64,000 nucleotides of DNA from Paragonimus westermani (lineage: Eukaryota > Platyhelminthes > Trematoda > Plagiorchiida > Troglotrematidae), in contig QNGE01000876.1 in assembly GCA_008508345.1 (NCBI GenBank), positions 25,210 to 89,209 on the forward strand, in the 5' to 3' direction. The position numbers were made by a program, and so were the translations under genes. This document shows positions 1-12,300 of the stretch, piece after piece (position 1 is the stretch's first letter; the number at the start of each line of letters is the position of its first letter). The notes beneath the pieces are model-generated. The model saw nothing but the letters and a program-made list of their open reading frames with translations, did not search any database and was not told the DNA's origin.

Positions 1-750
1 GCGGATCGAGATAATCGCGTGATAAATACGGCAGAGATACGGGATGGATCGTTGGAGGACAGAATGACATATAATGGCTTTCGCTACACGACGGAACTGA
101 TACATGGTGTCTAGAGCGACTGGAGTATCCTCAGAAGAGTATGGTGTGCAAATGAGTGTTTCCGTTTCTTGTCGTGCTCAGACGCTTAAGTAGTGTGTTG
201 GTTTCTCCAATACAGTAACCTTTCTGTTGTCCGCTTTCTGGATTCACATCACTAGTATCCGTTGCGATTAGACAAACAAAACTGGGGATATTATCTGAGA
301 TCACATATTGGGATTCGGTTAGGCACTCTGTGGTATCCGTCTACCTGTAATGAGAAGTCGTCCCGTCACCAAAGATGCATTGGGTGCATTGACGACTCAG
401 TATAGCGCGGTAAACAACAAGATAGTCAGTTTAGACGACGAGGCGCGCTTACAGGTCAGGCCTGAGCGCTTTAGTTTACATTTCACGACTTATCACACGG
501 TTTTGTCTCCTGATTTGGATTTCCAAATGAGTTAATTGGACCAGTTACTCCGAGTTTTATAAACGACCAACCCCCATAAGGGATAGTTAAACGATTTGTT
601 TACTAACCCAGTCCGAAATGGAGAATGGCAACTGAACATGAAAAGTGCAAGTCCCTGATCACCAGTTACATTCAGGAGAATGTGTGACCGCTCCATGACC
701 ACGCTATCCGAATGTCAAGACTAAGGGTTCTGTTGTCTAAATTCAGATTG

Positions 751-1022
751 AGATCACAGTACTCATTAAACCTGCAAGGCGATATTTTAGATTACTGATG
801 AGTAGTCGGGGATTTGGTTTATTTTCAAGCTGACCATCACTCACATTTGATGGCAGCGTTCCCATTCAGATAGACTTTCCAGCCAGCCTCTTTCGAAAAG
901 TAGCACTAGACTCGAGTTTCCCTCTCATTCGAGCGATGGTCAACTTGAAAATAAACCAAATCCCCGACTACTCATCAGTAATCTAAAATATCGCCTTGCA
1001 GGTTTAATGAGTTCTGTGATCT
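751..1022. repeat. 88-base inverted repeat with 96-base loop
   Basis: Arms 751-838 and 935-1022 are reverse complements with two mismatches by my alignment. The loop (839-934) is a reversed copy of the 3' end of the hammerhead element. Transcription across it would give a long hairpin. Confidence 0.9.
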
Positions 1023-1256
1023 CGACCTGTCTCGGAAGTCCTAATCGCGGGGTTATCGATTGGAGTTAACAGGCAGTAACTGTGTCTCCTCTCGAGACGA
1101 TCGGGCAACCTGATCATTGCTCACAAGCGAGAGTGGTTGAGCGTTCAGATTTGATGATTCGGTCGTGCCTAATGTGAGGTCAATGGCGCAGTGGTTAACA
1201 CGGTTGCCTCATGATTGGAATGCCCGGAGTTCAAATCCCGGCCGTGGCAAGGATAT

Positions 1257-1300
1257 GCACTATGACGAGCTCTAATGAGAGCGAAACTCGAGTCTAGTGC
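1257..1300 (+). pseudogene. Hammerhead ribozyme with a core deletion (copy A)
   Basis: The region keeps helix II (GCTCT/AGAGC with loop AATG), GAAA, the ACTCGAGT palindrome, the GTC cleavage triplet (cleavage after 1294) and the helix I strands GCAC and GTGC. Compared with the copy at 23829, one C is missing before TGACGA, so the invariant C3 of the core CUGANGA is lost. It is predicted to be inactive unless helix I slips, which would still place A at position 3. Confidence 0.75.
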
Positions 1301-3092
1301 TTCTTCTCGAAAGAGGCTGGCTGGAAATTCTATCTGAAGGCGAACGCTGCGATCAAATGTGAGTGATGGTCAACTTGAAAATAAACCAAACCACCGACTA
1401 CTCATCAGTAATCTAAATTCAGATTCTTTCTGTAGTTTAGGTGAAAACACATGGGTTGTCTTCTTACCTAAGGACAAATTTTGGGTGCACTTATAATTAG
1501 TGTAGGACGTTCCTATGACTCATCAACATAGACGATGTCACTTCTAGCGTGTTGCTACCAAACGGGCTGTCAGAATTGTTTTTCTATATCTAAAGTGAAC
1601 CAGATGGTGACTGATAAGAATACGGTGCACCGCAAACTCCTAATCCTAACAGCCCACAGTACAAGGACCGTAGGGAGGGAGGGTATACTGAACTATTTCA
1701 GTAAAATTATCGCAGATGTCATCTCCACTTCCTCAACTGCGTTTTTCAATCGTTTAACGTTTGGATGACTTTAGAAAATTGTGGCAAATTGATGTTTGTC
1801 TTCGGTTTAAGGAAAGACGGTTCATGGAAACACTATATTTACAGTGTAATAACAGACAAAACCAGTTTTTCCGTCGTTTCACTTTATATTTGATATTTCC
1901 CCTTTTACTGCCTATCGTTAACTCCATGTTCGTTATTGGATGTCTGAGTGTGATGAGACATTTTACGAAATGTCCCGAAGTAGTTGAGGTCAATATGCAC
2001 AAACGACCGCTACAAGAATCGAAGGCACACAACATGTGCACAACATTTTAAAACGCAATATTTCTTTTCACGGATGAGAGGTAATGTGTACGGAAACCTT
2101 ACTGATGGTAGTTCTTCAGATTCACGTCCAGATTGGGGCCATACACAGATATTAATTTGCGAAATTCTTGAGCGTAACATTAAGTCAATATGAACGGTTG
2201 CCCCACTTAAACACGGTATCCACAAAATTTAGGTGATGTTTTTTCTTTCCGCATCTCAGGTTCTGTTCCCCCTCCGCATCATCTGGTAATGCATAGCGTG
2301 TGTCAAGTAGGACTCATATTGGTTCATCAACAGACCTCACCAAGAATGCGCAGACCATAGGTACAGGCGAGGTTACTGTTGACTGAGAGCCACAACTCTC
2401 AATTCATCTATGACCGAATGAGACCTGTGGACCCTTGTATAATTTTGTGTGAGATGCTCGTTAGGAAGCGGTGACTTCTTTTCTCTGAGGGAGAAGCAGG
2501 ATTTACGAACCCTTGATTAAACGATTCGTTTCCCGGTGCTTGTGTGCCAACTTATGTTGTTCAGTCACACTGAAACAAACAGGTCGGATGCCGGCGGCTT
2601 TGACATGACAGCACATCTCCGCTTCACTTCAAACTGTGACTGGCAGTACCTGTTTGCATACGCCCAAACTGATTGCATCATATTGCTTCGCTCTGGTGAC
2701 CCTGACTGCATATGCTTATGTTACCAGTGTTTCAAACTTACACTCAAAGATCTGTTTTCCGGTTGAGGTTTAGAGTCGTCTCAGTCTTTGGTTTGTTTCT
2801 AATTCCCAATAACAGTTCACTAACTGTCAGTTATTTCACACTGTTATTGATACGAGTATACTAGCGCCTGTAGCGTGTCATCTGCATGATGTTGGATACG
2901 AGGGTGGTCCTACACATTGCATGGAAGAACATAACTCAATATCACGAGTAAAGTAGTACACTTTCCAGGACAAAACACTATGAGCGAAACGACTGCACGT
3001 AAGACAGGGATACAACAAAACGAATAATGGCCAGCTGTCTTGTTCTGACAGGGGCGGTAAATATCAGTATGACTATAATTCAAATCACGTAC

Positions 3093-3374
3093 CAGGTATT
3101 TTCAAGTTTAGTTCGCACTGACTACCCACATGAGTAACATCAGCTAACTCGCGTTGCCTCGTAATACGTTCCATCATACGCAAGGACGGTTCTCCACCTA
3201 CGTGGACCACATAGGGACTTCCCTGCACAAGCTGATCCGCGTATTTCACGTTGATAATGTACGTCCCAGGTTCCGTTGGTCTGTATGTTACCAAACAAGT
3301 TCCATCATGGTTATCGTGGCATTCGATATCTGCTTTGCTCGGGCCCTCGATAGACAAACTCAAACTGCCATATC
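3093..3374 (-). CDS. FLN: Filamin exon: rest of repeat 19 and start of repeat 20
   Basis: The translation is [74 protein letters not shown], then [13 protein letters not shown]. YIINxKxADxxVxGSP and the basic MxERITRxR segment followed by GSxCxLNLKIPG match the repeat 19/20 boundary of vertebrate filamins. In vertebrates the repeat-19 CD face binds integrin tails and migfilin. The acceptor CTTCACAG precedes 3374 and the donor G|GTACGT follows 3093, phase 1. This is the last filamin exon in the window; repeats 20-24 must lie further left. Confidence 0.96.
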
Positions 3375-6300
3375 CTGTGAAGTGACAAGAAGAAAAGGCA
3401 GCATTCAACTTGGACAAATGTTGTGAACAGATAAACTTACTGGGATTAGATCTACACAAACTTGAACGTGATAGATGCATATACACTGTCGTTAGTTAGA
3501 TGGAAGACGTGAGCCAAGAACATTACACGGACATAGTGATAGCGCGATTGTTGCTCACTTGATCGACTCCACTCATTCTGTCAGTAAAAAAGAAGCTTTT
3601 CGGATTGTTTACCGAGTGCCAAGGAATCGATCAAAAATGTTGAGATTTCGAATGTTGACCGTTGCCGAAGCCATCAGCATCCGACTGCGCAACAATGACC
3701 TCTGTGCACAGAAGAAGTTCGTGCGGACACTTAACCTACCGTGGCCCACAATCAAAAAGCCTACGATATGGAACAGTGACTGCGTAATTGATAACCAACA
3801 CGCCGCCCATGACCTATATTGACCGTTTTTCTGACTCACACTAGTCAGTGTTTTCATATTTATCGTGTTGTAATTAGCCTGATGATCAAACACAGAAAGC
3901 AAGTCTTCGTTACTCTGTCGTTCTCATGACTTCGAACGAACAGTGATAGACATCGATTTTTGGGGATTGCTTCTATTCATGTCACGTCACTTATAAACAC
4001 TTATAAACCTCAGAAGAAATCTACCTTAAGTGTACCATATTGTGGAAAACATGGTCGCATTAGAGTTGTAGGAGCCCAGGTTGACAGGATAGCTAAAAGT
4101 CCCAGTTCGTCATCCGGCAAACGGAGCTAATGTCACATGAATGTCTAGTGCGTCGATGTACCAGAGCATTAAATGTATAAACAGTATAAAGTAGCCTCCG
4201 TTTATATGAAAAAAAACTTGATACCTCGTTTATGAGTGAACAGTGGTGTATACAGTAGTGGTAGCCGCCGGGCTGCGGTAATATTGGATTATGGTTGACC
4301 AGTATCTTATTGTAATTTACGGCCTTGTTTCAGTCATTTAGGTTGTTTGGCTCAACCACACTTTCAAACAACTTGTTTTACTTCACACTCTTTTATGAGC
4401 ACATTCGATGTAGTAGCTAACTTTTCTTCTAATTGGCTTGTGTTGATCGACCTCCTCTCACGTAGCACTACTCTAAAGGTGGACGCTGACTGGCTTTAGT
4501 TTCTTCAACGTTCAACCACATCACAGTCAGAACTGACGGCTATCGTGCTCCTTGGATCAATCGGCAAACGCGCGCGTTTTGGAAACCAAGTTCAACGACT
4601 GGTTCGAGTAGTCTAATACACGCAGACGGAAACTTTGATATGACGTCTTAGATCAACTCATTAGAGAGTCTTAATTATCATTAATTTTGGAAGAGACTCA
4701 AAAGCGGTTCAAAAGCGACAATCACTATACCAGCTGAACTATGAAACTGCGTCAGGAACTCGGAAATTTCGCACTTGGAATCTGTCACCCACTGTCTCAT
4801 ATGGAATCAACCGAATGATCCAGGAGATTGACTTCCCTAGCACAACTCTTCATTAAGTTCACGTTGGCATCCACCACCGTCACTGTTGACCGATGATTCC
4901 TCACAATTGGACCCTTTCTAAATTATGAAACCTGCCAAACTACTCACTGCCAAAAATGAGTTAAAGCATTGTGCTAGTAGGTAAATACTGAATTGTAAAT
5001 TGTGGTCGTTTTCCAGGAAGTTTTGTTGACTGTCATGTAGTCGTGAGTTTAATTCACTTACAGGCACCGTGTTAGTACTGGCTCCACAAGTATGCTTCAT
5101 GGCCTCATTGAAATGCAGAAACCGTAATGAAAAACTATAAGCCTCAGTGCCATTTTAGCACCAGCGAGTGTCACGGTAAAAGTGCAGGCTGAACACCTCG
5201 TTGATACGATTAGTCGCAGAATGCACACTTTCTATGTCAAACCAGTTGACATAATTGCAAGTCATTATAGTCAACAGCTGTTTGACATCTGCTTATTTTT
5301 AATGAATTAGCAAAACCAGCATCAAAAACGATCGCATAACGCCTCAAGACCACCTTGGCACCTGGATTGTCAGAGAAAATCCGCCCGACCTGCCTCTTTT
5401 GTTCTGTTGCATTGTTTCTGTACGTTCCTGATAGGTAATTCAAGGTGGATTAAATTCAGATGATATCAGTTCGATCGTAAGACTTTAGTCAGTAGATAAT
5501 AGCTGATGGTAACAGCCTCAATGTATACTCCCAATAGTTTTGAGCGGATTTGGATCGAAAACAGAAGTTAGCCAGTCTAGCATGCACTCCATAGCTCAGC
5601 CATGTTTTTACGACGTGGGACGTATGCAACCAAGTATTGTTCTGCTGGAAGGCTACAGTTCTTTGCATATACGGCGTGATAAATTCTATCTAATATGTCG
5701 ACATAGAGAAGGATATTGTGTTCACTTTTCACAATGGCGAGGTTATTCGGTTTTCAGTCAAACTATGTCCCATACCATCACTGATTGCTCAGCACCGGTC
5801 TACTTCAGAAAGTACACATAGTCCAATTAACTACTGTGTCAATGCTACTCCCATTTACCAGGGCTACCCAGAGCGAATTTCTTCACGTCATTAATGTTCA
5901 CAGGACCTCATTTAGAAGTTAGTTTTACTAACCGACGTAAGTTACCACTTCCTTTACGTAAGACTGGTTTTGTTCAGAATTCATGTGAAGTGGCACGTTT
6001 ATCCCCGGATAGTCCAATCTGGAATGTCCATAAAATGCCCTCCACATGGTTTTGTGGAGAGTTCTGAAAGAATATTTGGTTTCCACGGAGAATAACTCCT
6101 CGTCGCAATCAAGGTTAGGCAAAGGACTGTTAATTAGGTCAACTCAAATGCCTCATCTTTTACCACCGTTCATACGTGGAGACGAATCTCTTAGCAAACA
6201 GTTGACAACTCACATTTATTCTTGAAATCGAGTAATAATCTCGTATGTGCTCCGCTACATTTGGTAAAGAAAGGGAATGTAGCCTTACAAATCCGTTGGA

Positions 6301-9300
6301 TGTTGCGCCTCACGGAATCGTAAAGGTAGAAGCAATTCGTTTTCACAGAATGCCTCCACCTATTACCAATATGACTTTGCATTCATCAGTCACCTGTAGA
6401 TTTCTCCAAAGGGAGCCAGGATTCAAGTGGCTACAAGCTCCACGGCCGACGTGTACTCACTTCGCTCGACGTCATTTCCACCAGGCGTTTGATTCATCTG
6501 GTTTGTGCAAACGGGTTCGGACAATGAGTGTATCTCAAAGCTCTGGAACAGTCTCATGTTTTGCCATCTTCCATTTAGTGATTTTTTTTCTCAAACTCAC
6601 CACAAACAAACGAGAGCTGAGTAATGTTCCCCTATTACGACGTGTAGTCGGTTCAGACGGTCGACTACAAACATGTCTGCTCTGTGATTTAAGGGATGAA
6701 TTCCAGTTTTGTCACAGAGTTCACCAGGGACTTGTTAAAGAATGAGAAAGTTATATGCTTTTACATCCAGGCAAACATTGACCAATCCATGGGCTCGAAT
6801 AGATGTAGCTTAAACATACTGATTCACCCTTGTTTAACCAAAGAACTATTATGGTGAACTTATATTGGGAGGTCTTTAGATGTAGAAAACAGCATTGGCT
6901 CAAGGTCTGAAACAAAATTACGTTGGGGAAAGTCAGTGTCATTGAATGACATCGTGGTTTTCTCGAGGCATATGATGAACACGTGACCCCACGCGCCTGT
7001 TTTACAAACCAACGTGAGCCGCACTCACGTCAGTTTCACGTTTATTGAACAGACATTCAGGAAACACTGATGACATTAGATGTGGTTGTGCACGTCACTT
7101 TGTGAGAACCTGTGGACGATACTAGTCAGTAAACGTCGTAAATGACAGATGATACAAGAAATCAAATGCTACTTACGTTTGAAAAGTTTCAACCTCATAC
7201 AACTGGTGTCAGAGAAGTGCAGTGCGCATTTCGTCTTTAATCAAATCTGCTGGACATTCATTTGCCCCCAAATTAATAACTAGTAGAAGCTATTGGGCCT
7301 GTAAAGAATAGGAATAGAACGATGTGTTAGCCTAAATCATGAAGTGTTTTCAAGTGCAGCACTCCCAAGTGCTTAACGCATATTGACATGTGGCTACTTT
7401 TAAACACAGAATTCCAGCTTCTCTGAGTGTTTGTTCATCAGGATGTGCATCCACTAGCGTGCTGTTACATTGGCTGTCGGGCGTCATCAGGTCCTTTATG
7501 TGTTCAAAAGCAATCTGTCTTCACACTGAAACTATCAGACTGTTATTTTTCGAATACCTTCCCAACCAAATTTTTCAGTCATAACGATCCATCTAATCCC
7601 ATAGACGATAATTCCCATCTGGTAGATATGTTTCCATGTTTACGCTTAGTTTTGGGGACAGATATAGATCGGGATGTACGAACCGATACTCCACCGAACA
7701 ACAACCGTGATTTATATCACTAACTTTTTTGAATGTGAGTTGCCGACTCTGTTGACAAATCAGTTTTCACCAACTATTTACTGGCCATCTCAAGGCTGAG
7801 GTCGAGTCAAATTTGTTTTGGGTATGCGACGAAGCTTGGATTAGCTTGGATTCGTAGCGGTTCGCTGATATATGGCTTTCGGTGCACCCTGGATTGGCAA
7901 ACAGTTGTGTCACAACTCGAGTATGACACTGATTATTTGGAATTAGATGACAGATGGTCTGTCTGAGAAAGTGAATTACTATTAGAGAAGTGTTATTGTC
8001 TATTCAGTCTCCTAAATCGCAATGAGGATAGCGGAACACTTAAAGTTATATTACGTTTTGGTGGCTTGTTTGTACTTGGGTGATTGTTAATTAGCTACCT
8101 TTTCAGCCGGTGAGTGACCACACATCCAGTCGACCTGGATAAAACACTTTACAAGAATGGTCTTTCTATATTAAGTTTGCTCGTTCAAACTTACCCATCA
8201 TCACGCCACGTTGGTAGAAGATCCACAACCATCACTTGCTGTCATACGATAAGGAATGTTTCTCGAACAATGTGGTCTCTCAGGTGTTCCAGTGTGAAAT
8301 TTCCATCCAGTTTGATGTGATGCAAACAGTAGAACGTGTATGACCAAGAATATGGAGTGTACGAGAAAGTAGAGTGCCTACATACATACATTATCTAAAA
8401 ACTTTACTGAACTGGAAAATCACCGCAGTTTGTCTAAGGTGAGCGACCTGGAGAAAGGCGCTTGCAACACCACGCCTAACTTACCTGCATTGCGTGTGTC
8501 CACCGTGAACTGACAATTCTGATTGGCAGTTCCTTCACGAAGGCCATTTCCATAGACGCGAACTTTTGAAGCGTTACCGATCTCGCTTTCGCCCACATAA
8601 ATTTTGAATGGACTGTTCGCAATATGTCGTCCGTTTCGAAATACGTTTACGTAGTGGTCGCCGATTTCACGCGGTGTGAAAGAAATACCTAGGGATAAAA
8701 CAGTGTGAAAACTTGATTATTTATCATTACTAACGCCTGAACTTATGGTGTAATTTGATCCACGTACGTGATCTTCAGTCTTTATATAATCGATAGGAAG
8801 TATCAGACATTGGCTGTGTTGCTTACGCTGGTTTTCCAGTCATTTATCAATTGTGTATGGCTTCATATCGACTGCGCCAATATCTGTTACTTAATGGCAA
8901 AGCGTCAGACACTTGCATCTGGCGCACGTGATGCAATTTTCATGTCACCCTCAAAAAGCCTGACATTCGTCAGCCTGAACATCAATGTTAGGAAACAGCT
9001 ATAGAACCGAACCTCTGCCAAAAACAGCATTCCACGGGGCCCATGTTGGTCAAATATTTTGCTCGTGAACAACGCAGTATCGGCGTGTTCGCTGCTTTAC
9101 GCCAACGACACATATCTCTGATAAGCTGTAGAATGTTCAGAAGACGTTGAAACTTTGCAGAACAACTTGAATCGTGCCACGGAAACTAAACTGCCGATTA
9201 ACGTTAACAAGTGTAAGGTCATGCACATCCGTTAACAACACTGTGCCCCCTCTCAATCTGGCAACACCGGTCCGCTCATATTTATATACGGGATGGAGAC

Positions 9301-12300
9301 CAAGGGATAGACCTATGGCAGACAATCAGTTTGTATACAACTTGTATCATCATGACTGAAAAAGCAAGATGACGTTGTATTTCTCAAAAAAACATTTTGG
9401 AACCTTCCATCTTGTAGTTTTTCCTACTATATTTGCCCCATAATCCACCAACACCGGAAAACGAACAGATCTGTTGCCCTTATCTTAAAAGTTTTTGTGT
9501 TCACTAATAGTTTACAGAGATTGGTCACTAGAAGAGCTGTAGGGTTCAGGAAAATCCCGTATCCAGGAAGACTAGTGGAATCACGTCAATTCTTAGTGTA
9601 CCACAGACACCTCAGATGAGACTTAATTCTTAACCACGAAATACTGCACACCTCCACCCAGTAAACCGGGAGGACCATCTGAGAGGTCATTCGCGGAAGT
9701 TGGATTATGGAACAGACAGGCTATTGTGTGGACAGAACGGCTTTAGAATTAAGACCTGTTTGCACCGGAGCATACTTCCCAAATCTGTGGTCCCGAATGA
9801 ATCGAATGCGTATTAAAATTCTATTCGATCTTCACACGCGGGGAGGACAGCTTGCGTTAAAACCACCTTCCTGACTCATCCCCATAGGCCATTAAATGTG
9901 TATATCTGACGAAAGGCTGTTTCAGCACACTTTAGTATGTGTTGACGAAATGACTGTACTTCAGTAAATTCACTGAATTTTCTCTCATTCATCCCAACCG
10001 TTGAACACGACTACCCCAACACGGAGACAGAAGAGCGTATGCAACGGCCCATTTTCCCTCCTGTAACAACCGATGTGCTTTATGAGTAGTTGAAACAAGC
10101 AAACCGAAATAAGGATTGTTCATAGTAAGATACGGCATCTATAACAGTCTCACAGCATCTTCTTCGCCGAATACGGGCATGATGACTCACCATTTATGTC
10201 GTTGCAAAAACAGCTTCACACTCCCCTATTTACGATATCACTGTTGTTCTCCCAGTTTGTTCACAGTGGTAATTATGAGCAGCTTCCGAGCCAAGTTTAT
10301 GCCTAAAGCTTGTAATACAGTAAAGCATTCAAGATGGCCTCAACCAGCACATTTTCTCGAATCTTTAATATGGTTTGTCAGTTAGCACTTCTTGTACAGC
10401 ACACACGGAACGTGCTATCAACCTCATTAATATCATAACTATTACAGTCATAAAAATGAAACCATGCGAGACTTCTTCCTGTGGGTTTCTCCCATACCGG
10501 AGCGTCGATACCTATTTGTTACTTGGTTTGCTAACACGACTAACTGACATTCCGTCAACTGATAACGAGCTACGCCACCTTACATTTATAGTTATTTATC
10601 ATAGAAGTCTCCTGCGACCCACCAGTGTTCAAGAAGAAAAGCACGAAACACAACAGCCGCAGTTCTGTTACTTTCGTTTTGGTTAGTTTTATCGTCATAA
10701 TAAAGGTCCTCCTTTGATTCCGCTGAAATGACTTCAACCCTATATCGTGGCCAAACTGAGTTTCAACTATCTGACTGAATAGTGGCAGACGGCATGACCG
10801 TTTTGATTAAAATTATGAGCATATTACAATCCGATGTAGGGTTGCAAGACCTGCAACAATGTCAGGAACCTTAAGTGCTCCACAATATGTGTGATGATTC
10901 AGGCTGGCTAATATCATCTGCACAAAGGATTTAATAAACAGATCTTTAGAAGTGGAATGATGGTGAAGTCATGCAAGGCCACAGGTGGTCTAGAACGATT
11001 GACTGGGCTGCTGGTCTGACGGTACCAGTTGTGTATAACCAACACTCTGGCATACCGCTAGTCCCAGTAGATACCAATGTGGTGGAGAACGGCTGCTCCA
11101 AACCAGTTTGCGATCCAACACCACGCATGCGGGAAGTCCGTACTATGATTCGACTGTGGGGAGAGAAGTGAATCAGCAAGGGAAAATAGTTATGTAGTGT
11201 ACAGCCTGCTGGTTGCAAACGTATCCTAACGTTCTTCCCTTGCACCCGTTGTCGATAGGCCCATTTTGGCACGTCAACCAGTTCGCCATGCCGCGTAGAC
11301 TGTAGGCTGAGTACCAAGTGGACAGCGGTGCAGCATCAGATAAAGTCACGTGACTCGGGCATGGACATGCTGGTCAAAATCTCCACCGCTCCGTGCTTAT
11401 GCCGTGCCTTGGTGCTTAAGTTAGGGTGAGTAGTATCACTGATCCTCTCGCCCGCGCATCATTTCGCTCGGAGGCCTAGACGGAGACGGGACAATGTGTG
11501 TAGAATTACAACCGAGGCCAGATGACATGACTACTTCGTTCCTTTAGACAGATAGCGTCATTACGGCTCCCCAAGGTCAACGCGGCTAAGTGGCTACAGC
11601 GAAACCTGTGATCGCAAAATGACAGTTACCAGAGTGGTCACATGATCCTGCTTGTGTTAGCTTGAAAGTCCACACCATCCAGACTGCATGCTGGTCGTTC
11701 AGACCTTCCTCGAATAGAATGGGGCTATAGCCAGCAAAACACGCCTCTTGAAAGCTATACGATTGAAAGAAAAACGTTCGTTTTCCCACCGAGCCAGCTT
11801 TCACACACTTGACGAGGTGTTTTTTAGGCATATACTGATAATCTCAAGTCTATTTGGATTCGAAGACTAAGATATCCAATGAGGTTTACAAAATGTTAGC
11901 AGCAACACAGCTGGGCTGCAACCATCTTGATTGTCTCTGTTGTAGGAACTCTAGGCAGGCTCCTACTTTCGAAGCTAGCATCCCATCGTACACAGTGGAT
12001 GTAACAACTCATGATCCACTGACTGTAGTCAGTAAGGTGTGCAACGCTAGTGTTACAGACACAGTATCATGTGAGTCAGTTTCTTTAGGAGAGAAATCAA
12101 AGAGAGTTTCCTCGGTTGCTCCGAAAAAGCTAATGCCCATTACTACTGGCAACCTACCAATACCTTGCAGAGAAATACAACCACATTCAGAGGGTCTTCG
12201 TCCGGTCCACCTGAGAAGTCCGGTTGTGGTGTTTGGGAGGGCTGCGCTAATGCTGAGCTCCTCTGCTCGAGAGAAGTCTGGAATTGTTCAGACCTTTCCG

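Larger units (their letters stand above)
751..1411 (+). mobile_element. Composite tRNA-headed hammerhead SINE-like insertion (copy A)
   Basis: The insertion has three parts: a minus-strand partial unit (about 751-931), one full plus-strand unit of 430 bases (935-1364) and the beginning of another unit (1365-1411). The full unit is nearly identical to the copy at 23.5 kb. It contains an A box (1184-1195), a B box (1228-1238) and a hammerhead region (1257-1300). The minus-strand part gives an 88-base inverted repeat with the start of the plus unit (751-838 against 935-1022, two mismatches). A 14-base direct repeat flanks the block (736-749 and 1412-1425), a possible target-site duplication, although its first bases also match the element. 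The head-to-tail start of a second unit resembles the tandem arrangement of schistosome Sm-alpha repeats and retrozymes. Confidence 0.75.
1..3092 (-). other. Filamin intron (partial), left end of window
   Basis: This follows the GTACGT donor of the repeat-19 exon and runs off the window. It contains the composite hammerhead/SINE insertion at 751-1411. Elsewhere only short open frames without family similarity are seen, and no further filamin signature (SPF, GPGL, DGTC) was found. Confidence 0.75.

Noticed and set aside
793..812. CTGATGAG in the inverted arm, hammerhead-like
   Set aside because: No GAAA after a helix II; this is only the end motif of the repeat.
6245..6745. 166-codon plus-strand ORF in an intron
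   Set aside because: No domain, repeat or family motif; it includes a hydrophobic run but no signal-like start. Lengths like this arise by chance in 64 kb.
10946..11317. 123-codon minus-strand ORF in a GC-rich patch
   Set aside because: Probably a shadow of the 5' region of the LINE on the opposite strand; no protein family recognised.
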